A DNA stretch of 64,000 nt from Favolaschia claudopus (Eukaryota; Basidiomycota; Agaricomycetes; Agaricales; Mycenaceae): NCBI GenBank assembly GCA_037176885.1, contig JAWWNJ010000116.1:682001-746000 (forward strand). The letters are read 5' to 3'. The notes beneath the pieces were generated by a model. That model was not told where the DNA came from, ran no database searches, and saw only the letters and a list, made by a program, of their open reading frames with translations. Both the position numbers and the translations under genes were made by a program. Each line of letters opens with the position of its first letter. Position 1 is the stretch's first letter. Positions 52,770 through 62,784 of the stretch are shown here, one piece after another.

Positions 52770-53729
52770 CGCGGAGAAAATTATTTCCTTAGAACTGGGG
52801 GAGATATCTCCGGACTGCGAATCGCGACTTGGCGGTCACAATAGGACGACTTTCCAATCAGCTGTGCCTGTTCTGAATCAACGCTCTCGTTCTTATGTTA
52901 GCGAGAAGAAACACGCTGAGACAGGTCCCTGTCTGACACCGTCGAGATCCAGTTTCTGGGCCCTGCGCCTGAGGGAGCGCTTTTTGGCGGGGTGATATTC
53001 GCTCAGAAAGAGTTAGCGGTCGAGGCTGGCCGGGAGGGATGACTGCAATCGATCGATGAGACGCATGACTGGAGAAGATGGATTCTTGTAGTTGGTTTTA
53101 TGTAAGTCAATTTCAAAAGTGGCAGTGCCACCCGGATGACTTTCACGGGATGACAACATGTGACCACAATTTTGACAGCATGTGGACTAGATGTGGACGG
53201 AATGAATCCCGCCGAAAAACCGACCTTGTGGGAACTTCTCCATGAGGGTGATGGCAAAACGGTTTAGATTCCCACGGTGGGTCATTGTGCTCCCCCTTTA
53301 TCAATAAGCTGTGCAAAACCGTCTGCCATCACTTTTGATGTAATCGATCACTGCCAGATAAATTGTGGTTCCGAGTGATACGCTGGATCTCCGAGTGATG
53401 CGAGTCATTTGCGGTTGATCCATCGTGATACAACCTGTGCGCTGATGTGCCCAACGCATCGGATGCGTTCCCTTCATTTCAATGTTCAGATTTGTGGTCT
53501 CGGGTGCCTTCAGCACTCATTGGCAAGAAAAACCGGATACAGCTAGGGAATTGAAACACAATTTGCCTGTAGATACGAGTAACCCGGCATTTGTTCGACT
53601 TAATCATAGATGCAAACTCTCTGAATACTCGGTGTCACCAAAAGTAACCGGAATCAAAAATTGCGTGTTGCAACCAGTTTTTATGGGTGACTGCTGAGCA
53701 AATTCATCCTATATGCAGTCTATGACCAT
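52770..53729. other. no gene; solo MITE end near 53630
   Basis: ACTCGGTGTCACCAAAAGTA then ACCGGAAT at about 53627-53655 matches the terminus of the MITE at 25642. Otherwise nothing recognised. Confidence 0.45.
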
Positions 53730-53731
53730 AC

Positions 53732-54327
53732 TGTAGCACTTTGTATGGGTGAAACAGACCCTCGAGCGTGACTGGAAACGCTACGCATGGAAACCAGAAA
53801 CGGCCTCAGCGTTATGCGTGACATCATAGAATTTTGGAAACGGGGGGGGGGAAACACCGATAAAATCTATTTCCAAACGTTGAACGGATTCTGGGCAATT
53901 TTTAGCTCTCATGCTTTCTTTGTATCCATAGCCCTTATTTCTCCTGTTACGGGCTCCGTAATACACCTATATTTTTTTTTTTCATGAACACTGCGCCGTG
54001 GCGCACGCTCAGACACTTAAACCAGCGATGGGTCCACCACAAGCATTCTTCGAGCGACTACGTCGGCCAGCTTCTGGCCCAGCACCTTGCCCGTGGCACC
54101 GTACCGGTTCTATCTTGACGAAGATTGTAGAGAGTGATTGAGTGCAGTGAGGAGGAGGAGGGTTATAGCAGTAGATTCAGCTAGATTTTACAGCCACAAA
54201 CATGATAATTCGACATCTTTGTATGTCACGCAGGCCTCAGGGAAACCACCCGACCGTTATGCGTTACCGTTGAAACGAAACAGGGCGGGCGTTACGCGTT
54301 ACGTTTCACCCATACAAAGTGCTACAG
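53732..54327. mobile_element. 596-bp MITE with 27-bp TIRs (CTGTAGCAC family)
   Basis: TACTGTAGCACTTTGTATGG and seven further bases at 53730-53756 are perfectly inverted at 54303-54329. TA forms the target duplication. Contains a 9-G run (about 53843) and an 11-T run (about 53972). Non-coding. Confidence 0.85.
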
Positions 54328-54368
54328 TATATCATTGTATATAAAGCAGATGAGAGGTTGAGTCCTAG

Positions 54369-54571
54369 TCCGCGAGCGCAACCGGGTGAACGCTCAGAGA
54401 TCACGAGACAACAGAAAGGCTGAATTGGCCACACTCACGGCCGAGGTGGAAGGCTTGCAGCGAGTGGCTGCTTATCTCCATGACTGCCCCCAGCTTGCGC
54501 AAGAGAATGCTAGCATCTCGGCTGGGTTGAGTATCCTCAGTCAATTAGTCAACGCAGCAAGTAACGGATGA
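54369..54571 (+). pseudogene. Hac1/XBP1-like bZIP DNA-binding fragment
   Basis: After a possible splice acceptor (CCTAG at 54368), the frame reads RERNRVNAQRSRDNRKAEL then ATLTAEVEGLQRVAAYL. The basic region N-R-V-x-A-Q-x-S-R-D-x-R-K followed by heptad hydrophobic positions is close to XBP1/Hac1-type bZIP proteins (unfolded-protein-response regulators). The frame ends at 54571 after a short helix-rich tail. Upstream there is no activation domain or start before the MITE end at 54329, so this is an isolated exon. It is sandwiched between a TA MITE and a CACTA-like element. Confidence 0.5.
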
Positions 54572-54673
54572 AGCAAGTGCACCGGAACCAGCAATTCAGT
54601 TTGCGCTTCGCTACTGAAGCAATGTAATTTACTTCCACACTGGCACTTCGTGGCATTTTTGGCAACTGTTTGG

Positions 54674-55867
54674 CACTGTGAAAACATCGGCACCTGATTT
54701 TCATGTACCTAGAAAATGAATCAATTATTTCATGGAAATGCCCATGATTTTAGCTTTTCAGGTATCCCAGAAGAAATTAGGCCAAAATTAGGCCCCATTC
54801 AATGAATTTGACCGATTGCTCACCTTCTCAAAAAATCATGGAATATGACATTAAAATCCCCGCAGCGCAAAAACGCACAAGTCCAAATGCCGAATTGCCG
54901 GGAAATGACGTCAGAGCTCCACATGCGCAGCACGCAAATGCTGCGGACGACCTTGGACGTCTCTTGTCTCCCTCCCACCACCACCACCACCACCATGCCG
55001 CCAGCTCTCTCCTCGACGCCGTCGCCACTGTCGCCGTCGCCGCCGTCTGTCATTGTTTCTGTGGCCGTCATCGTCACCGCCGCTCTTTTTAGGCTCCCTC
55101 GCTCTTTCAAAGTGACTGCAAAATGAGTCGACTGACCAACAGGCTCCCTCCCATTTGCACCACCTTAATGACCTCCAAGCGCTTGGCTCCTCCCCAGTCC
55201 CCGGCGTCGCCATTAGTGCAATTGCTCGCTGAGTGATTCGCATGGCAATGGATTGCAACGAGAGCATGGTAACAGGTGCGCTGACTGCCCATCGTCCCCT
55301 CAAACTTCCACTAACCACTTCTCTCTAGCACGCTGCTCTATTCTATCGCCCCGAATCCGACTCCAACGCAACTCTTCTCGATCATTCGCCCTCGTCTTCG
55401 TCGAATCAAACTTACGCCCAAGCATCGAGCCGACGTCACCCCCGCTCCCATCCTTCGTCCGGCATCCATAGCCCGAAACCCAGGACTCAAATTTGACACT
55501 AACCGGGAGAATTCATAGCAGAGTCGTAGTTTTCACGGCGCCGAGCGGATTCGCGTAGATATTGCATGTATTGGTACATAGAGCACAATATCATTTCATT
55601 TGTACCCGAATTTCGCTCCGCATCGCATTATTTTAATGGTCTCATTCCATGATTTCACGCATGTGCAGGGAGGCTTTGGGATTTGAGCCTGATTTTCATT
55701 GGATCGGCACATGAATTTGGCACATGAAAACGTCAAAAAAGAGTATGATTTTGTTTCGGCGCTAGGTACATGAAAATCCGGGGCCAGTGACTGATATTCA
55801 GGTTATGGGGGCATGAAAATCGGTGTACCAAGGTACATGATTTTCAGGTCCCCCGATCTTCACAGTG
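54674..55867. mobile_element. CACTA-like non-autonomous element
   Basis: Starts CACTGTGAA and ends TTCACAGTG, with TGG directly before (54671-54673) and directly after (55868-55870), a 3-bp target duplication. The inverted similarity continues inward: ATCGG, ACCTG, TCATGTACCT. CACTG termini plus a 3-bp duplication fit the CACTA superfamily. Several GGTACATGAAAATC-type strings recur near the right end. The interior includes a (CAC)8 run at about 54975 and no clear gene. Confidence 0.65.
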
Positions 55868-56121
55868 TGGAGCTTCACAATAGCGTCATACTCTTGAGCT
55901 TTTTTGAGTCCGTAGTGAATGGGTAGAACTCCGTAGCCCTCGGACAACTCATTTTGGAACCGAAATACACCGGCACGCACTTGATCAAAGACCTCGGCCA
56001 CCTCTATTTGCGGCAACAGTTTGCGACTGCACACCTTGCCACTGCTGACTATGAAAATGGTTCCCAGCTTGTTCCCGGCCAAAGAATATGGCTCTAAAAA
56101 TATCAAGGGGGAACTACTCAA
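55798..56121 (-). CDS. hypothetical open frame
   Basis: One hundred and seven codons beginning outside the CACTA-like element and running into its right end. It contains SLAGNKLGTIFIVSSGKVCS and RAGVFRFQNELSEGYGVLPI. It looks like real coding sequence in composition but I do not recognise it. The start codon at 56121 is only the first in frame. Confidence 0.3.
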   Translation of the reverse strand: MSSSPLIFLEPYSLAGNKLGTIFIVSSGKVCSRKLLPQIEVAEVFDQVRAGVFRFQNELSEGYGVLPIHYGLKKAQEYDAIVKLHTVKIGGPENHVPWYTDFHAPIT

Positions 56122-56129
56122 GTAGTACT

Positions 56130-56596
56130 TATCGACCGACGACCGTAAGATAACAGATGTAATTCGCGGCGATTCAGAGCAAGCTTCGTATCTTTTCTTG
56201 ATCTTTTCACTTGAACACTACAATCTCATACGAGTAGTAGCTGTGACATCTCACAAAGAAACATGAGGCCGTGTTAAATCAGAACACCCGCAGCATTAAG
56301 GTAATTCAACCGTGAGAATACTATTGAGTTTGCACTTCGTTCAACTCCAGTTTCTACTACGAGTGCTTTGCAAGCTTCTGACGGCTTGCGAGGGGTCAAA
56401 ACTCACTGTCCACATTGCTAACATGAGCTTCAGCTAGTTATACACCCTCTAGAACCCATTCCAGGGCACAATATAAGAGGTCATTATCTCGAACGAATCA
56501 TCCGGATTGGGAAGGATCGGCCATCAAGTTGGCTGTGTTTGACAAGGTCACCACTAGTGCATGTTGAACTTGTAAATGGTAATTTTTCTGCTTTAT
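56130..56596. other. no recognisable gene
   Basis: No motif, RNA gene or repeat mate seen. Confidence 0.4.
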
Positions 56597-56800
56597 TAGC
56601 GGGTTTGTGCGAAGCGACCCGGGTCGCTTTGGGACCGCTCAGATCTCGACAACGAGCAGTCTCAGGCGTGAAGTCCCAGCGACCTAGGAGTGCCCCAGGG
56701 CAATACTCTTCCAGGTCGCTTAGAGCTCACACCTGGTATCTTTTGTTTCGGAGATCTGAGCGGTCGAAAAGCGACCTGGGTCGCTCGCACAAACTCTCTA
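56597..56800. mobile_element. MITE of the TAGAGAGTTTGCG family (copy C)
   Basis: The left end is TAGCGGGTTTGTGCG, the right end the inverse of TAGAGAGTTTGTGCG. Inside the left end is AAGCGACCCGGGTCGCTT, a perfect 18-bp palindrome (56612-56629). Inside the right end is AGCGACC-TG-GGTCGCT. The TIR continues to GACCGCTCAGATCTC. Non-coding. Confidence 0.85.
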
Positions 56801-56988
56801 TTGTAAGGATTGACTTCATATAATACCATGCAGAGGGGTTCTACCAGGTTTGAGGCTGAACTTCCGTTCCAAATGAGCGTTTCTGATGGTAACTTCCCTA
56901 TTAGGACATTACATAATGCTTACGTGGTAGGGTGGTTCCCGCCAAAAGGTAAAAAACGGGTCGAGGTATTTTTTTTATTAGCCTGTTT

Positions 56989-57191
56989 GCGATGCAGCCA
57001 TTGAATGGCTAATGGCTACGCAAGTGCCCGAATTCCGGCGTATTGACGAAAGCTACCCCCGGTCTGAGCATCCACTTTTCATTCCAAATAGCTCTTCTTG
57101 ACTTCGACATAAAAGTTTAGCACATCAAACTTTCCTAATACGGAAATCGGTTGCCATTCAATGGCTCCAATGGCTCTTCGCAAACCCTCTA
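56989..57191. mobile_element. MITE of the TAGAGAGTTTGCG family (copy D)
   Basis: The left end is TAGCCTGTTTGCGA, the right end the inverse of TAGAGGGTTTGCGA. Inside the left end is AGCCATT-G-AATGGCT and inside the right end GCCATT-C-AATGGC. TA borders. Only 190 bp from copy C. The right end supplies the ATG of a short open frame (57161). Confidence 0.85.
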
Positions 57192-57343
57192 TTCTTCGCA
57201 CCCCCTTGGCTTTGCTACCCCTGTATCTAGCTTTGTTGTACCCCACTTATGCGCTACGGACGTCTCCTTACCCGTCATGGATTCTTTCAAACAATTTGGC
57301 AGCATATCTTCTACTTCCTTTTGCTGCTGATCTTTTTATGTAA
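57161..57343 (+). CDS. short hydrophobic open frame starting in a MITE
   Basis: Sixty codons. The first ten (MAPMALRKPS) come from the end of MITE copy D, and the rest are hydrophobic (LRTPLALLPLYLALLYPTYA, NNLAAYLLLPFAADLF), consistent with membrane segments. A GTAAGA donor-like site overlaps the stop and a weakly conserved-looking stretch (RMFLKPPAIQVEALVFSQ) follows at about 57387, so this may be the first exon of a membrane protein. Not recognised. Confidence 0.3.
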   Translation: MAPMALRKPSILRTPLALLPLYLALLYPTYALRTSPYPSWILSNNLAAYLLLPFAADLFM

Positions 57344-57359
57344 GATGAAAATCACAATG

Positions 57360-60300
57360 TGAATGGCACTCTCTAATTACGGACTGCAAACCGAATGTTC
57401 CTCAAGCCTCCAGCAATACAAGTCGAAGCCCTAGTATTCTCCCAGTAGTAAGTAGATTCAGCTTCAAGTTGAAATCAACTTCGGGGCAGATTCACTTCAT
57501 TTTGAAACATTATATGTTACTTAGTACGAAGCCCCAGGCGTTGATTCTTGGCTTGAACGCGTATACGATGATTATTAGGTGACTAAATTCTTTTGATTCC
57601 TTGCCCTCCGCAATTCTTCACAATTGTGGCCTATATTCAATGATTCTGATTCCGCCTAGGCGCCTTCAATATAATTGTCTTCGAAGTTCTTCGTGTTGAA
57701 AACAAGTTGCAAAAACTACTTCTTGGCATTCCTGGGTTGATTCATAGACCGTATACCGAGCCCCAAAGAAACAAATATAGCTCATTTCATCCGACAAGCC
57801 TGTAGCTAATATCAATTTAAACTCGTGATCGAGTTGAGTGAGTATCAGCAAAGTATTGAGAACTCACCGCAGCCCGCATGCAAAAGATCAGCAAACATTC
57901 ATACATACAGCTCAAAATTTCTAATAGCATTATAGAGGGTAATTGTAGCAGATCTCTCTTGCTAATTTATTCAATTCAGTACAGCCGGCGAGAACAAACT
58001 GATACCGCCGTAAAAATTTGCATTGAACTTGACCACAGCACCCCACATCGGTTCTATTTTCCTCGCAGACTCGAGCTTCGAGAATCCATAAGATATGCAG
58101 TCTGCCGTACAATTCTTCACAGCGGAAACTATCCCCGAACCAACTTTGAATCAAACTTGATTCAACTATCCGAATTGGGCGACTCAACGCCAACTCTCCA
58201 AAAGAGGAAATTGAATCATTCAGTCGCTTCAGTATTGCTTCAGTACATCGTAAAGAAAGTCACGTACCAAATTGCGGTGTGCGTCGGCACGCGGGGTTTT
58301 CCATCGCTCTCGGCGCTTCTTAGCCCCCTTTCTGTGGGTGCGAGCTGCATTGGCCATGTAGCCTTTCCCACTTCTGCAATATCTCCTTCTTATACTGTTC
58401 CCCGTCCCGGATTTCAATTTGGCCTTTTGTAAGATGGAAGGCGTGGGAAGTTTGCATCCTTATCTCAGCAGTCACAGTCACAATTGCCGCCGTCATGCAC
58501 CAAGAGTGATTTCTGGATCTCGGAACACATACTGTAGAGCTACAACAACTACAACCCGTACCACCACCACCCCCGGTTTCCGGTTTCATGTTCCGTTCCT
58601 ACTGAGCTCCAGGCACTCTGTAGGGACGACAGTCCATCGTCCTGACCACGCCCGCTACCCACGCCCATTGCCCCACGCCCCACGCTGTTGCCCACGTCCA
58701 CCGCCCATTTGCGTTGATCATCGTCATCCGCACTTCACACTGCACATCCAGCTCATCCCGCCCATTCGAGGCTCATAACCAGCATCATAGCATTCCCATT
58801 CGTGTCCACGGCCATTTGGCTCTCCTACAGGACCGCAGGATACCCAACACGCCACTTATCCTCCGTCCTGCGCCAGGGTGCCCCTGCACAGTTTGGTATT
58901 ACATAATGATCGGCTTCGCGGATCACCCGGATATCACCACGCCCCACAAGAAGTCGCCGCAACAATCCCGGCCGGTTTATCTGTCCAATTATGCGCCTTG
59001 CCTAACTTTGTCTCAGCTGACGAGTTGAACGGATTGGAATAGGCATTCTTTCCCTCTAAATACCGCTTTTCATCTTTGGGTTCGTCGAGGTACATGTACC
59101 TAAGTGTTTAATCACGTAGACGAATATCACAAGGACCCCGGACATTACACCAAAATGCCTGTTCCGCCAGAGGCCCAAGTTGTCAGGACTGAAATTTCGG
59201 CTCGATACTGATGGCGGTGGGAAATAGCGGTATCCAGATACCGGCGGAGTTTGAATTGCCGGCCCGCACGGTCCCACCGCTCCGCCCACTGGCTGGCCTC
59301 AACAAACTTGCGGCGCTAAGAAAGAAAGTTATTTGAATAATATTTCAGCGGGCTTGGGAGTCAAACCAACTGCTTCAGCGCTACACTAACTGTACTGAGA
59401 TATCCTCGCCTTGTCTGAGCTTTCCTTCAATTCTGAACATTCCCCCCCCAAAAATAGGGTTGCGTTGAATTAAATACTTGAGTGTTGCGCGGCATCGACA
59501 CAAAAATTCCGCACGTTGTATTGATTCAAGGTGTCACCAGGGCTCATCTACTCACCAGCAACATGAAAGGAAAAGAGTCTTGGGGCGGTACATCTACAAC
59601 AACAACAAATGTGCAAGTGTTTGAAGTAATGGCTGGGAGCTCAGCACCTACAGTATTCCGGGATGCAAGTGAAGTCACAATTAGGCTAGAAACAATTCCA
59701 AGTTGAGAAGAGTAAAGAATTAAGACGATAACAAACATATAATCTCAGTTGAAAACCCACGACAAGTACTTCCTGAATAGTTTAGTCTCTTATAAACAGA
59801 CAATATAAACAAAAATGTCCTCGTGCCTGCGGTTGTTATATATTATGAATAGTTGGCCCTTCGAGCAAGGCATAACGAGTTAGTTATGAGCCTAGCGAGA
59901 CTACGTTGTTGAATCCGACGCGCTTTAGCTTCAGCTGCTACTTGGTGCGTGCTCACCGCTGGAAGCGGTGATTCGGAGGTCGAAAATGATTGGAAATCGA
60001 ACTTTGGAATGGAGTGCCTTGAAGTTACTGTGGGGCAAACTGCGAGATAACAAGGTAAGAGATTAATGATTCTCTGGACTCGCCATTCACGAGGATTGGC
60101 AACAAGACCAAATTGGGCGTAGGAGCTGGGTTGCTGATTATCGGGCAATTTCCACGCTATACTGGTCGGTATTTTTGGTCTTCAGGTACTACTGTATCCC
60201 ACCAACAGGATCCAGCTCAAAAGATGGCTTCATTGACCAGTTGTTGCTCGACCTTTTCATAATTCTGTGGGGTTTGTTCCAGCCGCTGGCAAATTTTGAT

Positions 60301-60781
60301 AACATCCAGTTTTATGTTGAATACTGAAAGCCTCAGACAAGCAAATGCTGGGACTTGTTTACATATGTTACAGAGGATATCCAGGGGGATCCTTCCGAAG
60401 AAAAGCTTGGAATGTATCGGACTTGGTTTTTTCGACCTTCCGCACCTTGAAAAAAAGTGTCAAAAGTTGTATAGTGAAAGTGGAGTAGTTTTCGATTTTG
60501 GAGCGAATGAGCTTCACTTCTTTTTCGTTTTTGCGAAAAATCAAGTTGGGCTCAATGGGCTCAATGAATTCTACACTGAAAATGGACCAACTTTCACTGA
60601 GAAAGTAGGTCAATTGGGGGAAAGGTGCGGAAGATCCCCAGTTAACAGCGAGTTACAGGGAGAACCGACGAAGTCCGAAATCACGTTTAGCGGCATCAGC
60701 CAAAACCGTGACCAATTGTTCCAGTCGTGATCGTTCTTGCCCTTGTGATCAGTGCGTGGGAAACGAACTGGTCGCGAGTCC
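57360..60781. other. no recognised gene
   Basis: Open frames at 57878-58432, 58419-58778 and 60296-60730 have no motif I know; the second is driven by CCACC/ACAACT repeats. A degenerate tRNA-like relic is near 59345-59400 (see rejected list). Confidence 0.4.
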
Positions 60782-61080
60782 ATGGTGCGCTCGGCCTAAA
60801 CACCACCAAACAAGAACGAAATTTATTCCACCTGATCAAAACCTTCCCACGACTGATCCTCCGGCCAAAACACTCCGATTAGATAGTAGTACAATCCCTC
60901 AAGAGGGATTCTTCATCCGCTCAAAACTCACAACAAATACTTTTTCCGCGGGGCCGATTTAAGACATCAGTGATGCAATCAGTCAGTCAGTCATGTGACA
61001 TGCCTAATTTAGGTTACCACTGATCGACTCCCTCATTTTAAGTATATGCTCTCAGAGACCCTCAGAGACCTCTGTGACCT

Positions 61081-61202
61081 CTGTCAGGGGAACCCCCGCT
61101 TCCCCGATCCGCTCCGCTATTCCTTGCATCACTCCAGCCTTCTTGGGAACGCTACTCCTTCCAGACTTCCCCCTTTGTCACATCTTCCTCCTTCCGACTC
61201 CC
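61081..61202 (+). repeat. mate of the 45336-45458 repeat
   Basis: See 45336. Immediately preceded here by the CTCAGAGACC/GACCTCTGTGACCTC repeats. Confidence 0.85.
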
Positions 61203-61687
61203 CAGCAAAAATGACAAAGAAATGCGATTCAATGAGTGTATAATGTGACCGCGAACGCGCAGCGGCAAGAACGTTGATCCACGGCGTAGGTAGTGATTGA
61301 GTAGGGAAAGAACGACAAGCCGACAAGATGCGACAGAGTAAAAAAGTAGAGACTGTTTGAGGAGGGTCGACAGAGGAACCACGTCAGACTACCAGTACTG
61401 CCATAGGGAAAGCACGGAGAAGGGCCTTTAGACAGGATGGTGCGGGACTCAAGCGGGACTGCGAGACGAAGTGAAGTCACGTGACATTCGGAATCGCAAT
61501 CCGCAGCTGCATGTAGGGTGGGTGCAGCGACGAAGGGAGGAGGGAGGAGGAAGTGAGCAGCGATATAAGACGAACCTAGAGTAGAGACTTGCAGTTGAGG
61601 GTCATCTTCGAGAAACCAGTCAAAAATCGGTACAGATGTGTAGCACACGAAGGTGCACTGGTGCACACTGCAGCCTCGAAGCCTGTA

Positions 61688-62211
61688 GGGTGGCGGGAAA
61701 TAGCTCTGGCGCCTGGTTAACCGAGATAATTTACCAAAGCCTTCTCGGACGGGCCTATTTGACCTAATTTACCGGGCTGATTTACCCAAATTTCCCACGG
61801 CTCTTTTCGCTGCAAGAACCAACTAAAAAATTTTCCCAATTACCGCTGCTATTGAGGTCAGAAAGAGATAATAAACTCAGCAAGCGCATGAGCACTATAT
61901 TTTGCGAGGGTCCGACCGCATCTCCCCAATGATGTCAGGGTGGGAAGAAAATTCGACAGAATCATTGAGAAATCGGACAAAAATAGCCGAAATTGACAGA
62001 ATATTGGATGTCGTGAACCAATTGTGCTCTTCCTTTCAAGAAAAACCCCGGCTAAGGCTGCCCAAGGAGGCGGATTTAGCCCTCCAGACCACGGTAAATT
62101 AGCCCTATTTTACCGGCCATTTTTGAGCCTCCGAAAAGTTGGGTAAATTAGCAGGTAATTTACCTGGTAAATTTGCAGATGTAAATTTCGGAGGCCTATT
62201 TCCCGCCACCC
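61688..62211. mobile_element. TA-flanked MITE (GGGTGGCGGGAAATAG family)
   Basis: GGGTGGCGGGAAATAG at the left border and its perfect inverse ending CCGCCACCC at 62211, with TA on both sides. The interior is rich in short AATTTACC/GGTAAATT motifs in both orientations. Confidence 0.85.
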
Positions 62212-62784
62212 TACTCGAAGGCTCAAAAATAGCTAAAAAATGGGCTCGTCGGCCTCGTTCCGCTCGTCGGCGTTGGTGATGGGTTAGGGTGGGCGTGAGC
62301 CAGAGGTTGCACCCAAGGGCGACCTCCACACCCGTGCTGCCTTCCGCGGCCTTCGTGCAGCACGAAAATGATGCGCTTCACCGCTGCAAGGCCGCGGGAA
62401 CGGGAAGCCCCAACGATATTTGAAGGGGTCAAGGTAATACGCGGCAAGATCACTTGTTCTTACCATATTGGGAAATGCCATCAGAAATTTCTCTGCGCAC
62501 TCATTTCGAGCTCGTTTTGCGTCGAATGACCAAGAAAATTTGTCGGATTTAATTAAGTCACCACTGATCTACTCCCTCATTTTATATGCTCTCAGAGACC
62601 TCTGTGACCTCGCTGCTACACCAATTGAGGTTTCCTGGTATGTTTTAACTCTGCCTGGCCCCAATTGTGCAGCAAAAAATACAATTTAAATTTAAATTTT
62701 TTCCTTCGGTCGATTTGATACATCAATGATCCCATCAATGATGGGACCTATTTGGTGGTGTTTAGGCCGAGCGCACCATACCCT

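Larger units (their letters stand above)
60782..62779. mobile_element. possible 2.0-kb element with ATGGTGCGC termini
   Basis: ATGGTGCGCTCGGCCTAAAC plus ACCACCAAA at 60782-60810 is perfectly inverted at 62751-62779. A further shared segment (CCACTGATCGACTCCCTCAT, TATGCTCTCAGAGACC, CTCTGTGACCTC) occurs in the same orientation at 61019-61080 and 62562-62612, so the structure is not a simple TIR element and may be two elements in opposite orientation. No clear target duplication. A MITE (61688-62211) and the 61081-61202 repeat lie inside. Confidence 0.5.

Noticed and set aside
54820..55110. Overlapping frames with poly-His, poly-Trp or poly-Val runs
   Set aside because: They are translations of the (CAC)8 microsatellite in different frames.
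59345..59400. tRNA-like sequence on the minus strand (GCGCTACACTAACTG and GGGAGTCAAACCA)
   Set aside because: The two halves resemble D-arm and T-arm parts but are only about 10 bases apart, with no room for an anticodon arm. At most a deleted relic.
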